Counted from the first letter of the stretch, positions 54,012 to 63,392 are shown. The stretch is DNA of 64,000 bases from Glaciecola sp965658765 (GCA_965658765.1 CBFHTO010000015.1:1-64000); one strand, 5' to 3'. A program made the numbers and translations. The notes: generated by a model from the sequence alone, not told the origin.

Positions 54012-54755
54012 ATGTTTATGCGCTCGGCACGAAGTGAAGAAACACCAAAGTACCCCAAGGAATGGTCTGAATTAAGCCAGGGACAGCTTGCAAAAGCAGA
54101 GCTTGAGCTGGCTTTAGTGCCAATTACGGAACGAACGTTTGGTTATTTTTTAGTGAAACTCGGCAGTTTAAGTAGTCAACTACAGTTGACAAAGTGCGGT
54201 GTGAGAAACCAGTTTTCATGCACTTTGCAAATGTGCGACGACACAAACGTGCGCGGCGAATCTTTTAGATTACCTTTTCAAAATAACAGTGTTGATGCTT
54301 TTGTGTTAGGGGCTGAACTAGACTTTGCACAAGACCCACATCAAATCGTAAGAGAAATTGACAGAGCGCTAACATCCGATGGTCGCATCATAATTGCTGG
54401 TTTCAATCCCTATAGCATTGCGGGTGTATTGAAATATTTACCAATAAACCGGAAAAACGTTTTGCATCAGGGGCGTTTTTTTACTGCGGCGCGCATTAAA
54501 GATTGGTTACAGTTACTCGATTTTGAAATAACTAAACATGAGCACCTTGTATATTCTTCTTTATTTGTCCGACATCCTTTAAGGGGCGAAAAGTGGATAC
54601 AGAGATGGTGTAAACGTTATCTACCTTGGTTTTCTTCAATGTACGTGATTGAGGCGAGAAAGCGAGAAATCCCACTTTCTCCAATTAAACCCAAATGGAA
54701 ACTCAAGCCGAAGTTTGCGAGCTCACCAGCGAGTGCGAGAAACGCCCATTCTTAG
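54012..54755 (+). CDS. yafS: SAM-dependent methyltransferase YafS-like
   Basis: A 247-residue class I methyltransferase-like protein. The methyltransferase core is partly visible: ESFRLPFQNNSVDAFVLGAELDFAQDPHQIVREIDRALTSDGR, the usual motif II/III region (LPFQNNSVDAF), then IIAGFNPYSIAG. The N-terminal glycine motif is weak. The target is unknown. Naming rests mainly on position, divergent from gloB as in Escherichia. A hairpin covers its stop codon. Confidence 0.8.
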   Translation: MFMRSARSEETPKYPKEWSELSQGQLAKAELELALVPITERTFGYFLVKLGSLSSQLQLTKCGVRNQFSCTLQMCDDTNVRGESFRLPFQNNSVDAFVLGAELDFAQDPHQIVREIDRALTSDGRIIIAGFNPYSIAGVLKYLPINRKNVLHQGRFFTAARIKDWLQLLDFEITKHEHLVYSSLFVRHPLRGEKWIQRWCKRYLPWFSSMYVIEARKREIPLSPIKPKWKLKPKFASSPASARNAHS

Positions 54756-54763
54756 CGTTTCTC
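54737..54763. terminator. hairpin over the yafS stop codon
   Basis: GAGAAACGC (54737-54745) and GCGTTTCTC (54755-54763) form a perfect 9-bp stem with a 9-base loop; the yafS stop (TAG 54753-54755) is inside. It lies between convergent yafS and metG. No T run follows, so any termination is unproven. Confidence 0.5.
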
Positions 54764-54796
54764 ATCAAACCTAACTCGTGTATAAATTTTACTGTT

Positions 54797-56857
54797 TTAT
54801 TTGACTCGCATACCTGCAGTAGCGCCATCATGCGGTTCAAGAATGTATAGGTCTTTCCCACCGGGTCCAGCCGCGAGAACCATGCCTTCAGACATACCAA
54901 AACGCATTTTTCGAGGTGCCAGGTTAGCGACCATAACCGTATGTTTACCAATCAGCGTTTCAGGTGCATAAGCCGACTTTATGCCAGCGAAGACTTGGCG
55001 CGTTTCATTACCTATATCAAGCTCAAGCCTTAATAGCTTATCTGCTTTTTCTACTGCTTCAGCATGCACAATTTTCGCGATCCTAAAATCGACTTTGGCA
55101 AACTCATCAAAACTAATTGTGTCTGCAATCGGTTCCACTTCACTAACATTGGAATTTTCAGAAGCGTTTGAGTTGCTTGATTCTTTCGCAGTTGCAGAAG
55201 AGCTGGCTTTCAAATTTTCTTTCGATGCCTCAATCATGGCTTCTACATGTTTGGCATCTACCCTTTGCATTAAGGCTTTGAATTTATTAATACTGTGTCC
55301 GGTCTTAACTTCGTTAATACTATCCCAAGTAAAGGAATCGTTTAAGAAGGCTTGAGCTTGTTGAGATAGTGCGGGTAACACTGGCGTTAAATACACCATC
55401 AAAATCCTAAACAAATGAATACCCATCGAACAAACATCATGAGTAAATTGTTGTTTGGTTTCATCTTTGATAGTGACCCACGGGGCCTGAGCATCAATGT
55501 ACTGATTTGCTTTGTCTGCAAGTGCCATGATGTCTCTTATCGCTTTATGATAATGACGTTTCTCTATCGAATCAGCAATGCTAGCCTGAGCGTCCTGAAA
55601 CTCTTTCAACAACTCAGCTTGTTCGATATCGTCTGATAACTTTCCGTCAAAACGTTTAGTAATAAAGCCGGCGCAGCGAGATGCAATATTGACGACCTTT
55701 CCAACCAAATCAGCATTGACTTTTTGAACGAAGTCTTCAAAGTTCAGGTCTATATCACTTACTGCGTCGTTCAATTTGCTCGCAAAATAATAGCGCAAAT
55801 ACTCGGGTTGAAGATGCTCTAAGTAGGTACGGCCTTTTATAAACGTACCTTTCGATTTGGACATCTTTGCCCCATTAACCGTCACAAAGCCATGAATATT
55901 TACGCCACTAGGTTTTCTGAAACCTGCACCTTGAAGCATGGCTGGCCAGAACAAGCAATGGAAGTAAGTAATGTCTTTACCTATAAAGTGATATAATTCA
56001 GTATCGTTGCCTTCTTCCCAAAACTCGCTATCGTTAATACCATTGGCTTCTGCAAAGTTTCTGAAGCTTGCCATGTAGCCTACTGGCGCATCAACCCAAA
56101 CATAAAAGAATTTGCCTGGAGCGTCAGGGATCTCAAAACCAAAGTAGGGTGCATCTCTGCTTATATCCCATTGCTGAAGACCTTGCTCAAACCATTCTTC
56201 TAATTTATTTGCCATTTCGTTTTGAATCGCGCCAGAACGAATCCAATCTTTTAGCATTCCTTCAAATTTAGGGAGGTCGAAGAAATAATGCTCTGATTCT
56301 TTTAAGATTGGCTCAGCACCCGAAACAACAGAACGAGGGTTCTTTACTTCCGTTGGGCTGTAGGTAGCACCACAAACATCACAGCTGTCACCATTTTGGT
56401 CTTCTGCGCCACACTCAGGGCAGCTGCCTTTTACAAAACGGTCTGGTAAAAACATCTCTTTTTCTGGGTCATACAACTGATTAATGGTCTTTTTAGAGAT
56501 ATATCCACTTTCATTTAAACGATTGTAGATTAATTCACAAAAAGCCTTGTTTTCAGGCGAGTGAGTCACATAGTAATTATCGTAATCGACCAAAAAATCT
56601 TGTAAGTCCTGATGATGTTCTGCACGAGTTTGCTCTACCATTTGCTCAGGCGTAATGCCTAACTCTTGAGCTTTGAGCATCACTGGTGTGCCGTGAGCGT
56701 CGTCAGCACAAACGCTGTAGCATTCATGACCTCTGAGCTTTTGAAAGCGAACCCAAATATCGGTTTGTATGTGCTCAAGTAAATGCCCTAAATGGATTGA
56801 ACCGTTTGCGTAAGGCAAAGCGCTTGTGACCAATATGCGTCGTTGTTTGGCTTGCAT
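54797..56857 (-). CDS. metG: methionine--tRNA ligase
   Basis: Class I synthetase, 686 residues from the ATG at 56857, just before KQRRILVTSALPYANGSIHLGH (HIGH motif). A longer frame from a TTG at 56881 lacks a ribosome binding site. The zinc knuckle is CPECGAEDQNGDSCDVCG, the KMSKS loop is AKMSKSKGTF. The C-terminal 110 residues are the dimerising tRNA-binding domain (FAKVDFRIAKIVHAEAVEKAD), joined by a Ser/Asn-rich linker. Divergent from mrp as in Escherichia. Confidence 0.96.
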   Translation of the reverse strand: MQAKQRRILVTSALPYANGSIHLGHLLEHIQTDIWVRFQKLRGHECYSVCADDAHGTPVMLKAQELGITPEQMVEQTRAEHHQDLQDFLVDYDNYYVTHSPENKAFCELIYNRLNESGYISKKTINQLYDPEKEMFLPDRFVKGSCPECGAEDQNGDSCDVCGATYSPTEVKNPRSVVSGAEPILKESEHYFFDLPKFEGMLKDWIRSGAIQNEMANKLEEWFEQGLQQWDISRDAPYFGFEIPDAPGKFFYVWVDAPVGYMASFRNFAEANGINDSEFWEEGNDTELYHFIGKDITYFHCLFWPAMLQGAGFRKPSGVNIHGFVTVNGAKMSKSKGTFIKGRTYLEHLQPEYLRYYFASKLNDAVSDIDLNFEDFVQKVNADLVGKVVNIASRCAGFITKRFDGKLSDDIEQAELLKEFQDAQASIADSIEKRHYHKAIRDIMALADKANQYIDAQAPWVTIKDETKQQFTHDVCSMGIHLFRILMVYLTPVLPALSQQAQAFLNDSFTWDSINEVKTGHSINKFKALMQRVDAKHVEAMIEASKENLKASSSATAKESSNSNASENSNVSEVEPIADTISFDEFAKVDFRIAKIVHAEAVEKADKLLRLELDIGNETRQVFAGIKSAYAPETLIGKHTVMVANLAPRKMRFGMSEGMVLAAGPGGKDLYILEPHDGATAGMRVK

Positions 56858-57119
56858 AAAATGGAAGACCCTCGTTGTCAATTTTATGGGGCGGAATGAT
56901 AACCGAATCTATCAATAGATACACCCTGATTTCTCTATTGGACAGTGTTTGAAAGTGATTTTATCAGGCAAATAATATTAAGGGAGTCTATTGTGAGTAA
57001 AATAGGGGGAGCGAACATTAATCACCAAATTTATATCTTGGGTAAGCACAGTAAAGGCGTCTTTTGTTATTATAGTCTGCACAAGCGTTCACAGCCGATA
57101 ATCATAAGGGAATTTGGCC

Positions 57120-58310
57120 ATGTCATCTGATTCGCAAAATATGTCGCCTAAATCGAATAATATAGCTTCTAAAGATCAAAATTCTGCGTCAAAAGAAGGA
57201 AGTTTTGATGAACTAAGCCACTTGGTTTGCCTGGTATTAAACAAGGCTTTTTTACTTGATGACACTACTGTTTTTGAAATGGAATGGGAGAAGCGGGCGG
57301 CCCAAAAAGGCTTATTTGGCTTATCGAAATCAAAAGAGGCTCTGCATTGTCGAATACGTTTTCCTTTCCTTGTCGACTCTGTATGGGAGGCGATAAAAGA
57401 GGCCTTTGCTAAACAATCCGAACTGAAAAACATCGTTTTTGAGAAAAATTACGATATTCCCATTTTCAAGAGCGCCAAGTCCCCAGTTGGACGGGTAAAA
57501 AACATTATCGCGGTCAGCTCTGGTAAAGGGGGCGTTGGTAAATCGGCGAGTGCTTTGAATTTGGCAATAGCTTTGCAGTGCGAAGGTGCAAGAGTCGGTA
57601 TTCTCGACGCAGATATTTACGGTCCTTCTATTCCTATTATGTTAGGAACGCAAGACCAGCACCCCGAAAGTCCAGACAACAAAACCATGTATCCCGTTGT
57701 TGCACACGATGTGTATAGCAATTCAATAGGGTACTTAGTACAGAATGACCATGCTTCTATTTGGCGTGGACCAATGGCAAGTAAGGCTCTTAATCAACTA
57801 ATGCTAGAGACTCAATGGCCTATCTTAGATTACCTAATCGTTGATATGCCGCCTGGCACAGGAGACATACAGCTAACGATGTGCCAACAGCTTCCGTTAA
57901 CCGCTGCGGTAGTGGTGACAACACCTCAGGATATTGCGCTCTCTGACGCGGCCAAAGGCATTTCTATGTTTAAGAAATTGGATATTCCCGTACTTGGGCT
58001 GATTGAAAACATGAGTTATTTTGAATGTGGTCATTGTCATACTAAAACCGCTATTTTTTCAGACAAAGGCGCGGAAAAATTATCCGATAAATATGATTTG
58101 CCTTTGCTCGCACAAGTGCCATTAGACCCAGTCATCCGAGCCTTCAGTGATGAGGGACGTTCGTTAATACACGAACAACCAACGCATCCGATTTCGCAAA
58201 TTTACAGGCAGGCTGCCTTGGACATGAGTAAAGCCCTGTTTTCTGGTGTTGATATATTGCCACTTGCTGCGAATATGAAAAACAGGATTCAAATTACACA
58301 ACTCGATTAA
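57120..58310 (+). CDS. mrp: Mrp/ApbC iron-sulfur cluster carrier P-loop ATPase
   Basis: A 396-residue protein that binds and transfers Fe-S clusters in its family. The deviant Walker A is SSGKGGVGKSASA, followed by GILDADIYGPSIPIMLG, and VDMPPGTGDIQLT as Walker B region. The cluster-binding CxxC is in YFECGHCHTKT. The N-terminal 100 residues are only weakly like the usual MIP18 domain. The ATG at 57120, 9 bases after AAGGG, is preferred to a TTG two codons upstream. dcd follows after 75 bases that include a small GGGCTT/AAGCCC inverted repeat. Confidence 0.93.
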   Translation: MSSDSQNMSPKSNNIASKDQNSASKEGSFDELSHLVCLVLNKAFLLDDTTVFEMEWEKRAAQKGLFGLSKSKEALHCRIRFPFLVDSVWEAIKEAFAKQSELKNIVFEKNYDIPIFKSAKSPVGRVKNIIAVSSGKGGVGKSASALNLAIALQCEGARVGILDADIYGPSIPIMLGTQDQHPESPDNKTMYPVVAHDVYSNSIGYLVQNDHASIWRGPMASKALNQLMLETQWPILDYLIVDMPPGTGDIQLTMCQQLPLTAAVVVTTPQDIALSDAAKGISMFKKLDIPVLGLIENMSYFECGHCHTKTAIFSDKGAEKLSDKYDLPLLAQVPLDPVIRAFSDEGRSLIHEQPTHPISQIYRQAALDMSKALFSGVDILPLAANMKNRIQITQLD

Positions 58311-58385
58311 GAGTTTAGGGCTTGCACCAAGCTCATTGAAGCCCCATAATTTAACGCAATTAAAACTTATAGCGACTATCGATTT

Positions 58386-58970
58386 ATGCGGTTATGTGAC
58401 AAACATATCAAACAACATCTGGCGCAAGGCGACATTAAGATAGTACCAGAGCCAAGCGATCAAAATATCAGCGGAGTAACCGTCGATGTGACTTTAGGCG
58501 ATAAATTTCGAGTCTTCGAAGACCATGCTGCCCCTTACATTGACTTAAGTGGCCCCAAAGAAGAGGTTCAACTCGCGTTAGATGAGGTCATGAGTGATGA
58601 AATCGTGATCGATAATGATAAAGCGTTTTTTCTGCATCCTGGCGAATTGGCAATTGCGGTAACTCACGAATCAATCACATTGCCGAGCAACATGGTAGGG
58701 TGGCTAGACGGTAGGTCTTCACTTGCGCGTTTAGGACTTATGGTACATGTAACCGCTCATAGAATTGACCCAGGTTGGTCGGGCAATATCGTATTGGAGT
58801 TTTTTAATTCTGGTAAGTTGCCGTTAGCTCTTAAACCGGGCATGAAAATCGGTGCATTGAGTTTTGAGTTGCTATCTGATCACGCTGAAAAACCTTATAA
58901 TTCGCGCAACGATGCCAAATACCGAAATCAAGATGGTGCCGTCGCCAGCCGCATAGGAGCGGGCGATTGA
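58386..58970 (+). CDS. dcd: dCTP deaminase
   Basis: Deaminates dCTP to dUTP for thymidylate synthesis. At 194 residues it matches Escherichia Dcd. HPGELAIAVTHESITLPSNMVGWLDGRSSLARLGL and HRIDPGWSGNIVLEFFNSG are diagnostic, with the catalytic Glu in VLEFFN. Its stop overlaps the start of the phosphoesterase gene. Confidence 0.96.
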   Translation: MRLCDKHIKQHLAQGDIKIVPEPSDQNISGVTVDVTLGDKFRVFEDHAAPYIDLSGPKEEVQLALDEVMSDEIVIDNDKAFFLHPGELAIAVTHESITLPSNMVGWLDGRSSLARLGLMVHVTAHRIDPGWSGNIVLEFFNSGKLPLALKPGMKIGALSFELLSDHAEKPYNSRNDAKYRNQDGAVASRIGAGD

Positions 58971-59896
58971 GTGCATACGATTTTATTGGCGATATTCATG
59001 GTTATTACGAAGCGTTCGAGACGCTTCTTTATAAACTAGGATATCAGCCAGTAAACGGTGTGTGGCAAAACCCAGAACGAACCCTTGTTGTATTAGGGGA
59101 CATGATTGACCGTGGTCCAAGCCAGAAACTCGTAGTAGATCTAGTACGTAAAATGGTCGAACACGGCAAAGCTATAGCGATAATGGGAAACCATGAGTTT
59201 TATGCGATTGCATGGACTCTTAAAGGCAAGAATGGTGAACCACTTCGACCTCACTCTGATAAAAACTTGGCCGAACACGCTGAATTTTTATTGCAAGCTT
59301 CCGTAGACTCAAAATGGTATTCCGATACGATTGAGTGGTTTAAAACCTTGCCATTATTTGCTGATCTTGAAAATTGTCGAGCTATTCATGCGGCTTGGAG
59401 CGATGACAAAGTAGAACAAGTGCAACGATACACGAAAGAAAATGGCCAGTTGTTTCCTGAGTTTTTTGCGGATCCTGAAGGGGTAGAGCCTTCTTTTTAC
59501 AAAGCGCTAGAGTATTGTTTAAATGGACCGAAAATCACGCTCCCACAAGGGGCTTTTTTTATTGATTCTGCTGGTAAAAAGCGAATAAAAATGCGCCTGA
59601 AATGGTGGGATATCCCCGAAAATCCGAGTTATCAAAATGCTTGTACTTCGGTTCCAGAGCCCTCACAGTTACCTGATGAGCCACTTGAATTGGCAAGCTT
59701 GCCAGTCATTTCTTCTTCTAAGCCGATTTTCTTTGGACATTATTGGATGCAAGGCAAACCAAGGTTGATGTCTGATAAAATGACTTGCTTAGATTTTTCG
59801 GTAGTCCAAAAGGGGGGCTCCTTAGCCGCCTATCGGTACGATGGAGAAGAACACTTAGATGAAGGCAAACTCATATGGGTAGAAAATCATTTATAG
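58967..59896 (+). CDS. calcineurin-like metallophosphoesterase
   Basis: A 309-residue phosphoesterase with DFIGDIHGYYEAFETLL, LGDMIDRGPSQ and MGNHEFYAI, the first three metal-binding motifs. The C-terminal HYWMQGKP contains a possible last His ligand. Its motifs resemble PrpE/ApaH-type protein or dinucleotide phosphatases, but the substrate is unknown. The start is TTG overlapping the dcd stop, with AGGAG 8 bases ahead, so translation is probably coupled to dcd. Confidence 0.85.
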   Translation: MSAYDFIGDIHGYYEAFETLLYKLGYQPVNGVWQNPERTLVVLGDMIDRGPSQKLVVDLVRKMVEHGKAIAIMGNHEFYAIAWTLKGKNGEPLRPHSDKNLAEHAEFLLQASVDSKWYSDTIEWFKTLPLFADLENCRAIHAAWSDDKVEQVQRYTKENGQLFPEFFADPEGVEPSFYKALEYCLNGPKITLPQGAFFIDSAGKKRIKMRLKWWDIPENPSYQNACTSVPEPSQLPDEPLELASLPVISSSKPIFFGHYWMQGKPRLMSDKMTCLDFSVVQKGGSLAAYRYDGEEHLDEGKLIWVENHL

Positions 59897-60007
59897 TCGT
59901 ACAACTAGCAGTACAACTCGTTGTAAAACGGTTTCGGGTGTAAGAAATGAATCATCTGTGGCGTAAAATTAACCTTCATGAACGCGAAACTCAATTACAG
60001 GCCAGAT

Positions 60008-60535
60008 TTAAAACGAAAAGCGCGGCTTGCATTTCCAGCTTTTTCTGATGGGATATCTCACTCCACTGCGCCCAGAAACAGATTCAAACAAATGGACGTG
60101 ATCAAACTCACATTCTATATTGGGAGGATATAATTCGCAGGGCGGATTGTCTTTTAAGCCTCTAGCAATGGTTACGTGTGGTCTGTACTGAGAATGCTTG
60201 ACTGGTATATGGCATTGTTTAGCCAATTTGTCAGTTCGCTTTGCTAAGTCTTGCAAAGACATTGGAATAGAACTTGGGGCAACAAAGAGTACTTTCGGTT
60301 TAGACCAATACCCCATTTGATCAAGTCTCAAAGAGATTTTTTGAATTTCTTGTTCGTCCATCTCAGCACATATGCGGTCTAAATTGTTTTGCTCAATACT
60401 ACCTAAAAAGCTTAATGTTATATGGAAGTTTCCCGCGGGAACCGCCTTATCCATGCTTGGTAGAGCTTTATCTCTCCACTGCTCCAATGTTAACTTATTC
60501 TGAATTGATAAATCTAAGCCAAGAAAACAACGCAA
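60008..60535 (-). CDS. thpR: RNA 2',3'-cyclic phosphodiesterase (2'-5' RNA ligase family)
   Basis: A 175-residue 2H phosphoesterase that opens 2',3'-cyclic phosphates and can join 2'-5' RNA ends. The two His-x-Thr motifs are FHITLSFLG and PHVTIARG, correctly spaced. RCFLGLDLS is the typical N-terminus. It stands alone and converges with the phosphoesterase gene. Confidence 0.92.
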   Translation of the reverse strand: MRCFLGLDLSIQNKLTLEQWRDKALPSMDKAVPAGNFHITLSFLGSIEQNNLDRICAEMDEQEIQKISLRLDQMGYWSKPKVLFVAPSSIPMSLQDLAKRTDKLAKQCHIPVKHSQYRPHVTIARGLKDNPPCELYPPNIECEFDHVHLFESVSGRSGVRYPIRKSWKCKPRFSF

Positions 60536-60752
60536 ATTTCATCCCCAAATCTTTATGTTCGTATCTGTCATAATAGTGATGTTACTATAAGTTTGACATA
60601 GCTTATAAGTATACAGCTTCTAAAAATGAAGCTTAAGAGGACATAGCTTCTATAGACATAAGTTCTCAAGATGTGGCAACAAGGACACAAGAAAATTAAG
60701 GTAACCACAAGCTGCATAAAGGTGCGATTGCAAAGATTCGAGGAATTTGATT

Positions 60753-61205
60753 GTGAACAATATCAATATTATTGTAGGCAGCGTGACGGGCACTGCAACC
60801 AGCGTTGCAAGGTTTTTGAATAAAAAGCTATCGGATAGGCTCAATGTGATGTTATTCGAATACCCATGTGTAAACGAAATCTTGTCTGAGAGAGAAGCAT
60901 TATGGATATTTTGTGTGTCTAATACAGGTGTAGGCGAATTACCCCCAAATATGCGCAAGCTCTACGTTCAACTCAGCGAGCAAGATAGGGACCTATCTAA
61001 TATAGAGTACGCAGTTATAAACCTTGCGGACAGTAGCTTTAAAAGCTTTGCTAAGTCTGGGATTACCTTAGATGAAGCACTACAGGCATGCAATGCTACG
61101 CGCATCGAGGAACGGCTTGTTATAGACGCAATGCTTGATCGCTATCCTCGACAAAGCGCCTTGAATTGGGCCGAAGATATGCTGGCAAAGCGAGGTATGT
61201 TGTAG
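60753..61205 (+). CDS. flavodoxin-like protein (MioC type)
   Basis: A 150-residue flavodoxin fold. The FMN phosphate loop is GSVTGTATSVA at the N-terminus, and SNTGVGELPPNMRKL is the second FMN-binding loop. It resembles MioC, linked to biotin synthesis and tRNA gene neighbourhoods in enterics, but the exact partner is unknown. The GTG at 60753 with AGGA 8 bases ahead is preferred over a TTG at 60747. It precedes the tRNA-Pro gene. Confidence 0.82.
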   Translation: MNNINIIVGSVTGTATSVARFLNKKLSDRLNVMLFEYPCVNEILSEREALWIFCVSNTGVGELPPNMRKLYVQLSEQDRDLSNIEYAVINLADSSFKSFAKSGITLDEALQACNATRIEERLVIDAMLDRYPRQSALNWAEDMLAKRGML

Positions 61206-61307
61206 TAACGATTTAAGTGTTATTTTCTGATTGATTATAATTACTTCATTTAGTCCTAAAAACTCTATTTTTATAGGGAAAACGGTAGCTTTTTAACACA
61301 CAATCCA

Positions 61308-61313
61308 TATAAT
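61308..61313 (+). promoter_or_regulatory. -10 element of tRNA-Pro promoter
   Basis: A consensus TATAAT lies 14 bases before the mature 5' end of tRNA-Pro, followed by a GC-containing discriminator (GCTGTGC). The -35 region (around TAGCTT) is a poor match. Confidence 0.6.
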
Positions 61314-61326
61314 GCTGTGCTTCGGT

Positions 61327-61403
61327 CGGTGTGTGGCGCAGCTTGGTAGCGCACTGTCATGGGGTGTCAGGGGTCGGAGGTTCAAATCCTCTCACACCGA
61401 CCA
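61327..61403 (+). tRNA. tRNA-Pro (anticodon GGG)
   Basis: A complete 77-base tRNA: acceptor CGGTGTG/CACACCG, D arm GCGC...GCGC, an anticodon loop containing ATGGGGT, T arm GGAGGTTCAAATCCTCT and encoded CCA. It closely follows the Escherichia tRNA-Pro(GGG) pattern. The genes to its right look accessory. Confidence 0.96.
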
Positions 61404-61532
61404 ATTCTACTGCCCTCCACTTAGCTTCCCTTAAGATCCGCGTTCACGTGATTAATCCAGTGGCAGTTACGCGCTGCGCTGTAAAGATTGTTTCAAGCTA
61501 ATTAAGTTATGCCATATCTTTGTAGTCAATGA

Positions 61533-62324
61533 TTATAATGTAATGGCTACGGGGGTTTGCACGCCCGCTTGCTCTCTTAGGAGTTTATTAATTTTAGCGC
61601 AGGCAGCGTTTGCTTTTGTCGCATATTTGTCATCTGACCAAAAAATGCATTCTCTTCTACCTTTAAATGCCTTCAAGTCATCGCTTTTAAAAGACGCACT
61701 ATTGAATAAAACCCAGCCACCTGAAAAACCTGATGGAGCTGGTGCAGGATGCCCATCAGGAATGCGAACAAGTATTTGAGTTTTAGACTCAGTAATAAAC
61801 TTAACTTTGTGATAAAAAGGTCCACCCGCGTCGACGAATGTCCAATTCTTAACTTCTGAACGTGTGCTGTATGAGGTAAACATACAGGGATCAAAAAGCA
61901 TTCTTGTTTGCGCTCCTGTAGCGACAAAATAATGAGAGCTAAACACGCAACGTCCAGTTTCGGCATAAGTGCCGCCAGGCGTTCTAATGTTGCCGTTTAT
62001 CTGCTGGTCGAAACAGTCGCTTTTCTGTTTGGTTGCGAAACCGCTCATCCCATTTGCTTCAGAGACCGTTTCTGCGTTTTCATCGTTAAGCTGCTCGTTA
62101 ATTAATAGTACCAAGGCGTCGGCCAATGAGGCGCAATCGACAGTAACATTCTCGTTAACATCTCTATCGAGTAAGGTATTTCCCTCATTTCCAGTAATTT
62201 TTTTTGCAGAATAGCTGTAAGTTTTTCGCGCATGAGCAGAAAAACATAAGAATAAACGCCTTGCATTAATCGCATGTTCACCGGCGCTCGCTTGCTGAAT
62301 TACCCATTCTCTCACTGTTGCCAT
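61533..62324 (-). CDS. protein of unknown function with possible Cys-His-Asp triad
   Basis: A 263-residue protein with no signal peptide or membrane segment and no family that I recognise. DCASLADALVLLINEQL (Cys64), VFSSHYFVATGA (His131) and MLFDPCMF (Asp145) are spaced like the triad of papain- or transglutaminase-like enzymes. Other cysteines are at 27, 104, 126 and 147. The ATG has AGGTGA close ahead, inside a 7-bp inverted repeat. It lies alone beside tRNA-Pro, pointing away from the next gene's end. A cysteine peptidase, amidase or transglutaminase-like role, possibly as an effector, is inference only. Confidence 0.7.
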   Translation of the reverse strand: MATVREWVIQQASAGEHAINARRLFLCFSAHARKTYSYSAKKITGNEGNTLLDRDVNENVTVDCASLADALVLLINEQLNDENAETVSEANGMSGFATKQKSDCFDQQINGNIRTPGGTYAETGRCVFSSHYFVATGAQTRMLFDPCMFTSYSTRSEVKNWTFVDAGGPFYHKVKFITESKTQILVRIPDGHPAPAPSGFSGGWVLFNSASFKSDDLKAFKGRRECIFWSDDKYATKANAACAKINKLLREQAGVQTPVAITL

Positions 62325-62330
62325 GTTGTC

Positions 62331-62349
62331 ACCTCAATTCATTTGAGGT
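62331..62349 (-). promoter_or_regulatory. inverted repeat covering the ribosome binding site
   Basis: On the minus strand ACCTCAA, loop ATGAA, TTGAGGT, directly followed by GACAAC and the ATG. The right arm contains the GAGGT ribosome binding site, so the hairpin would hide it. The same palindrome could also be a protein operator. Confidence 0.65.
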
Positions 62350-62555
62350 CTCACTCTACTTGGAACAGTGCATGGTGGCTACTAAAGAAAGCAAAAAAGA
62401 GTATAAATTTTGTACTCTTACTTTTAGACAGTCATTAATTATGACTCTGTTTGCATGCACACCATTCAAGAATAAATAAATGCGATGAAACAGCAGCAAA
62501 GTGAAAAATATAAACGCCATAACCCTGAAACAATGCCACTTTTCTTGTGTATATA

Positions 62556-62589
62556 AAAGTCCCCAAGACGCATCGATTTTGGAGACTTT
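62556..62589 (-). terminator. terminator of the PEP-CTERM-like gene
   Basis: On the minus strand AAAGTCTCCAA pairs with TTGGGGACTTT (one mismatch) around a 12-base loop, followed by TATATAC. It lies 20 bases after the stop codon; the T tail is short. Confidence 0.6.
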
Positions 62590-62609
62590 GTACGAAGTGT
62601 CAGCTTATT

Positions 62610-63392
62610 TTACAATTTTCGACGAACTACAAACCCCAAAGCTAAAGCAAATAAACCGAGCGTGAGAGGAGCAAATGCTTCTACATGTTCTAAAGAAAAA
62701 CTATCTACAGCGATACCATCACTGACATCGATATTAGTAAACCAAGCATAGCGAACATCACCAACATCACTAAACGTATAGCTATTAGCGACTCGGCTCT
62801 CTGTAAATAATAAACTATTGCTTGCGTCATATAGATTTAAATCTCCAACCAGTGTACCGCCGTCATTTCGAAACAAGTGTTCAAAAATACACCAGCCACT
62901 GTTACCAACGACGAAGTTATTTTGATTCTCTAAATCTTCCCTGGGATCATAATTAGTGTTGTTGGACCCGCCGACTAAAAGATTACCAGTACTTGAGTCT
63001 TTAGTGACGTGAAATATAAAATCTTGTAAAAATCCACCGCCAATAGGGTTCAAAGCCGCTGAAAAGTCAAAACCTTCTCCTGAGGCAATATTTGTGTCGA
63101 GATAAACAGCTGTTCTGACTATCGCCTGTGTTGGAAATGCCGTGCCATCATTCACTCCGGCGAAGTTGGAATATGGACCTCTGGCAGTTTGAGTTAATCT
63201 GGCATGATTGCTACCTTCAAAAGAACTTATACCAGACGCTCCTGACGCTTCTTGGCTTATTGTTCCAAAATTTCCGCCGTCAAACCAGCCATTCGTATCA
63301 TTTTCAAATCCTTGACTAAAAATTAGATTTGCTGAGGCAAGAGGCGCTAAAAGCGTCAGTAAGGAGCTAAGTAGTATTGTTTTTATTTTCAT
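62610..63392 (-). CDS. secreted protein with PEP-CTERM-like C-terminal sorting signal
   Basis: A 260-residue protein. A signal peptide (MKIKTILLSSLLTLLAPLASA) leads into a beta-rich region (residues 22-235) that resembles a carbohydrate-binding or lectin-like sandwich. The C-terminus is a short motif (EAFAPLTLGLF), a hydrophobic helix (LGLFALALGFVV) and a basic end (RRKL), i.e. the tripartite PEP-CTERM layout, although the PEP is replaced by a VEAFAP variant. In such systems an exosortase cleaves the tail. No exosortase gene is in the window. The function is unknown; an exopolysaccharide-associated role is inference. Confidence 0.75.
   Translation of the reverse strand: MKIKTILLSSLLTLLAPLASANLIFSQGFENDTNGWFDGGNFGTISQEASGASGISSFEGSNHARLTQTARGPYSNFAGVNDGTAFPTQAIVRTAVYLDTNIASGEGFDFSAALNPIGGGFLQDFIFHVTKDSSTGNLLVGGSNNTNYDPREDLENQNNFVVGNSGWCIFEHLFRNDGGTLVGDLNLYDASNSLLFTESRVANSYTFSDVGDVRYAWFTNIDVSDGIAVDSFSLEHVEAFAPLTLGLFALALGFVVRRKL

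Noticed and set aside
61327..61403. tRNA-Pro as a proven attachment site of a prophage or island.
   Set aside because: No integrase and no second copy of the tRNA 3' end exist within the window; it remains only a possibility.
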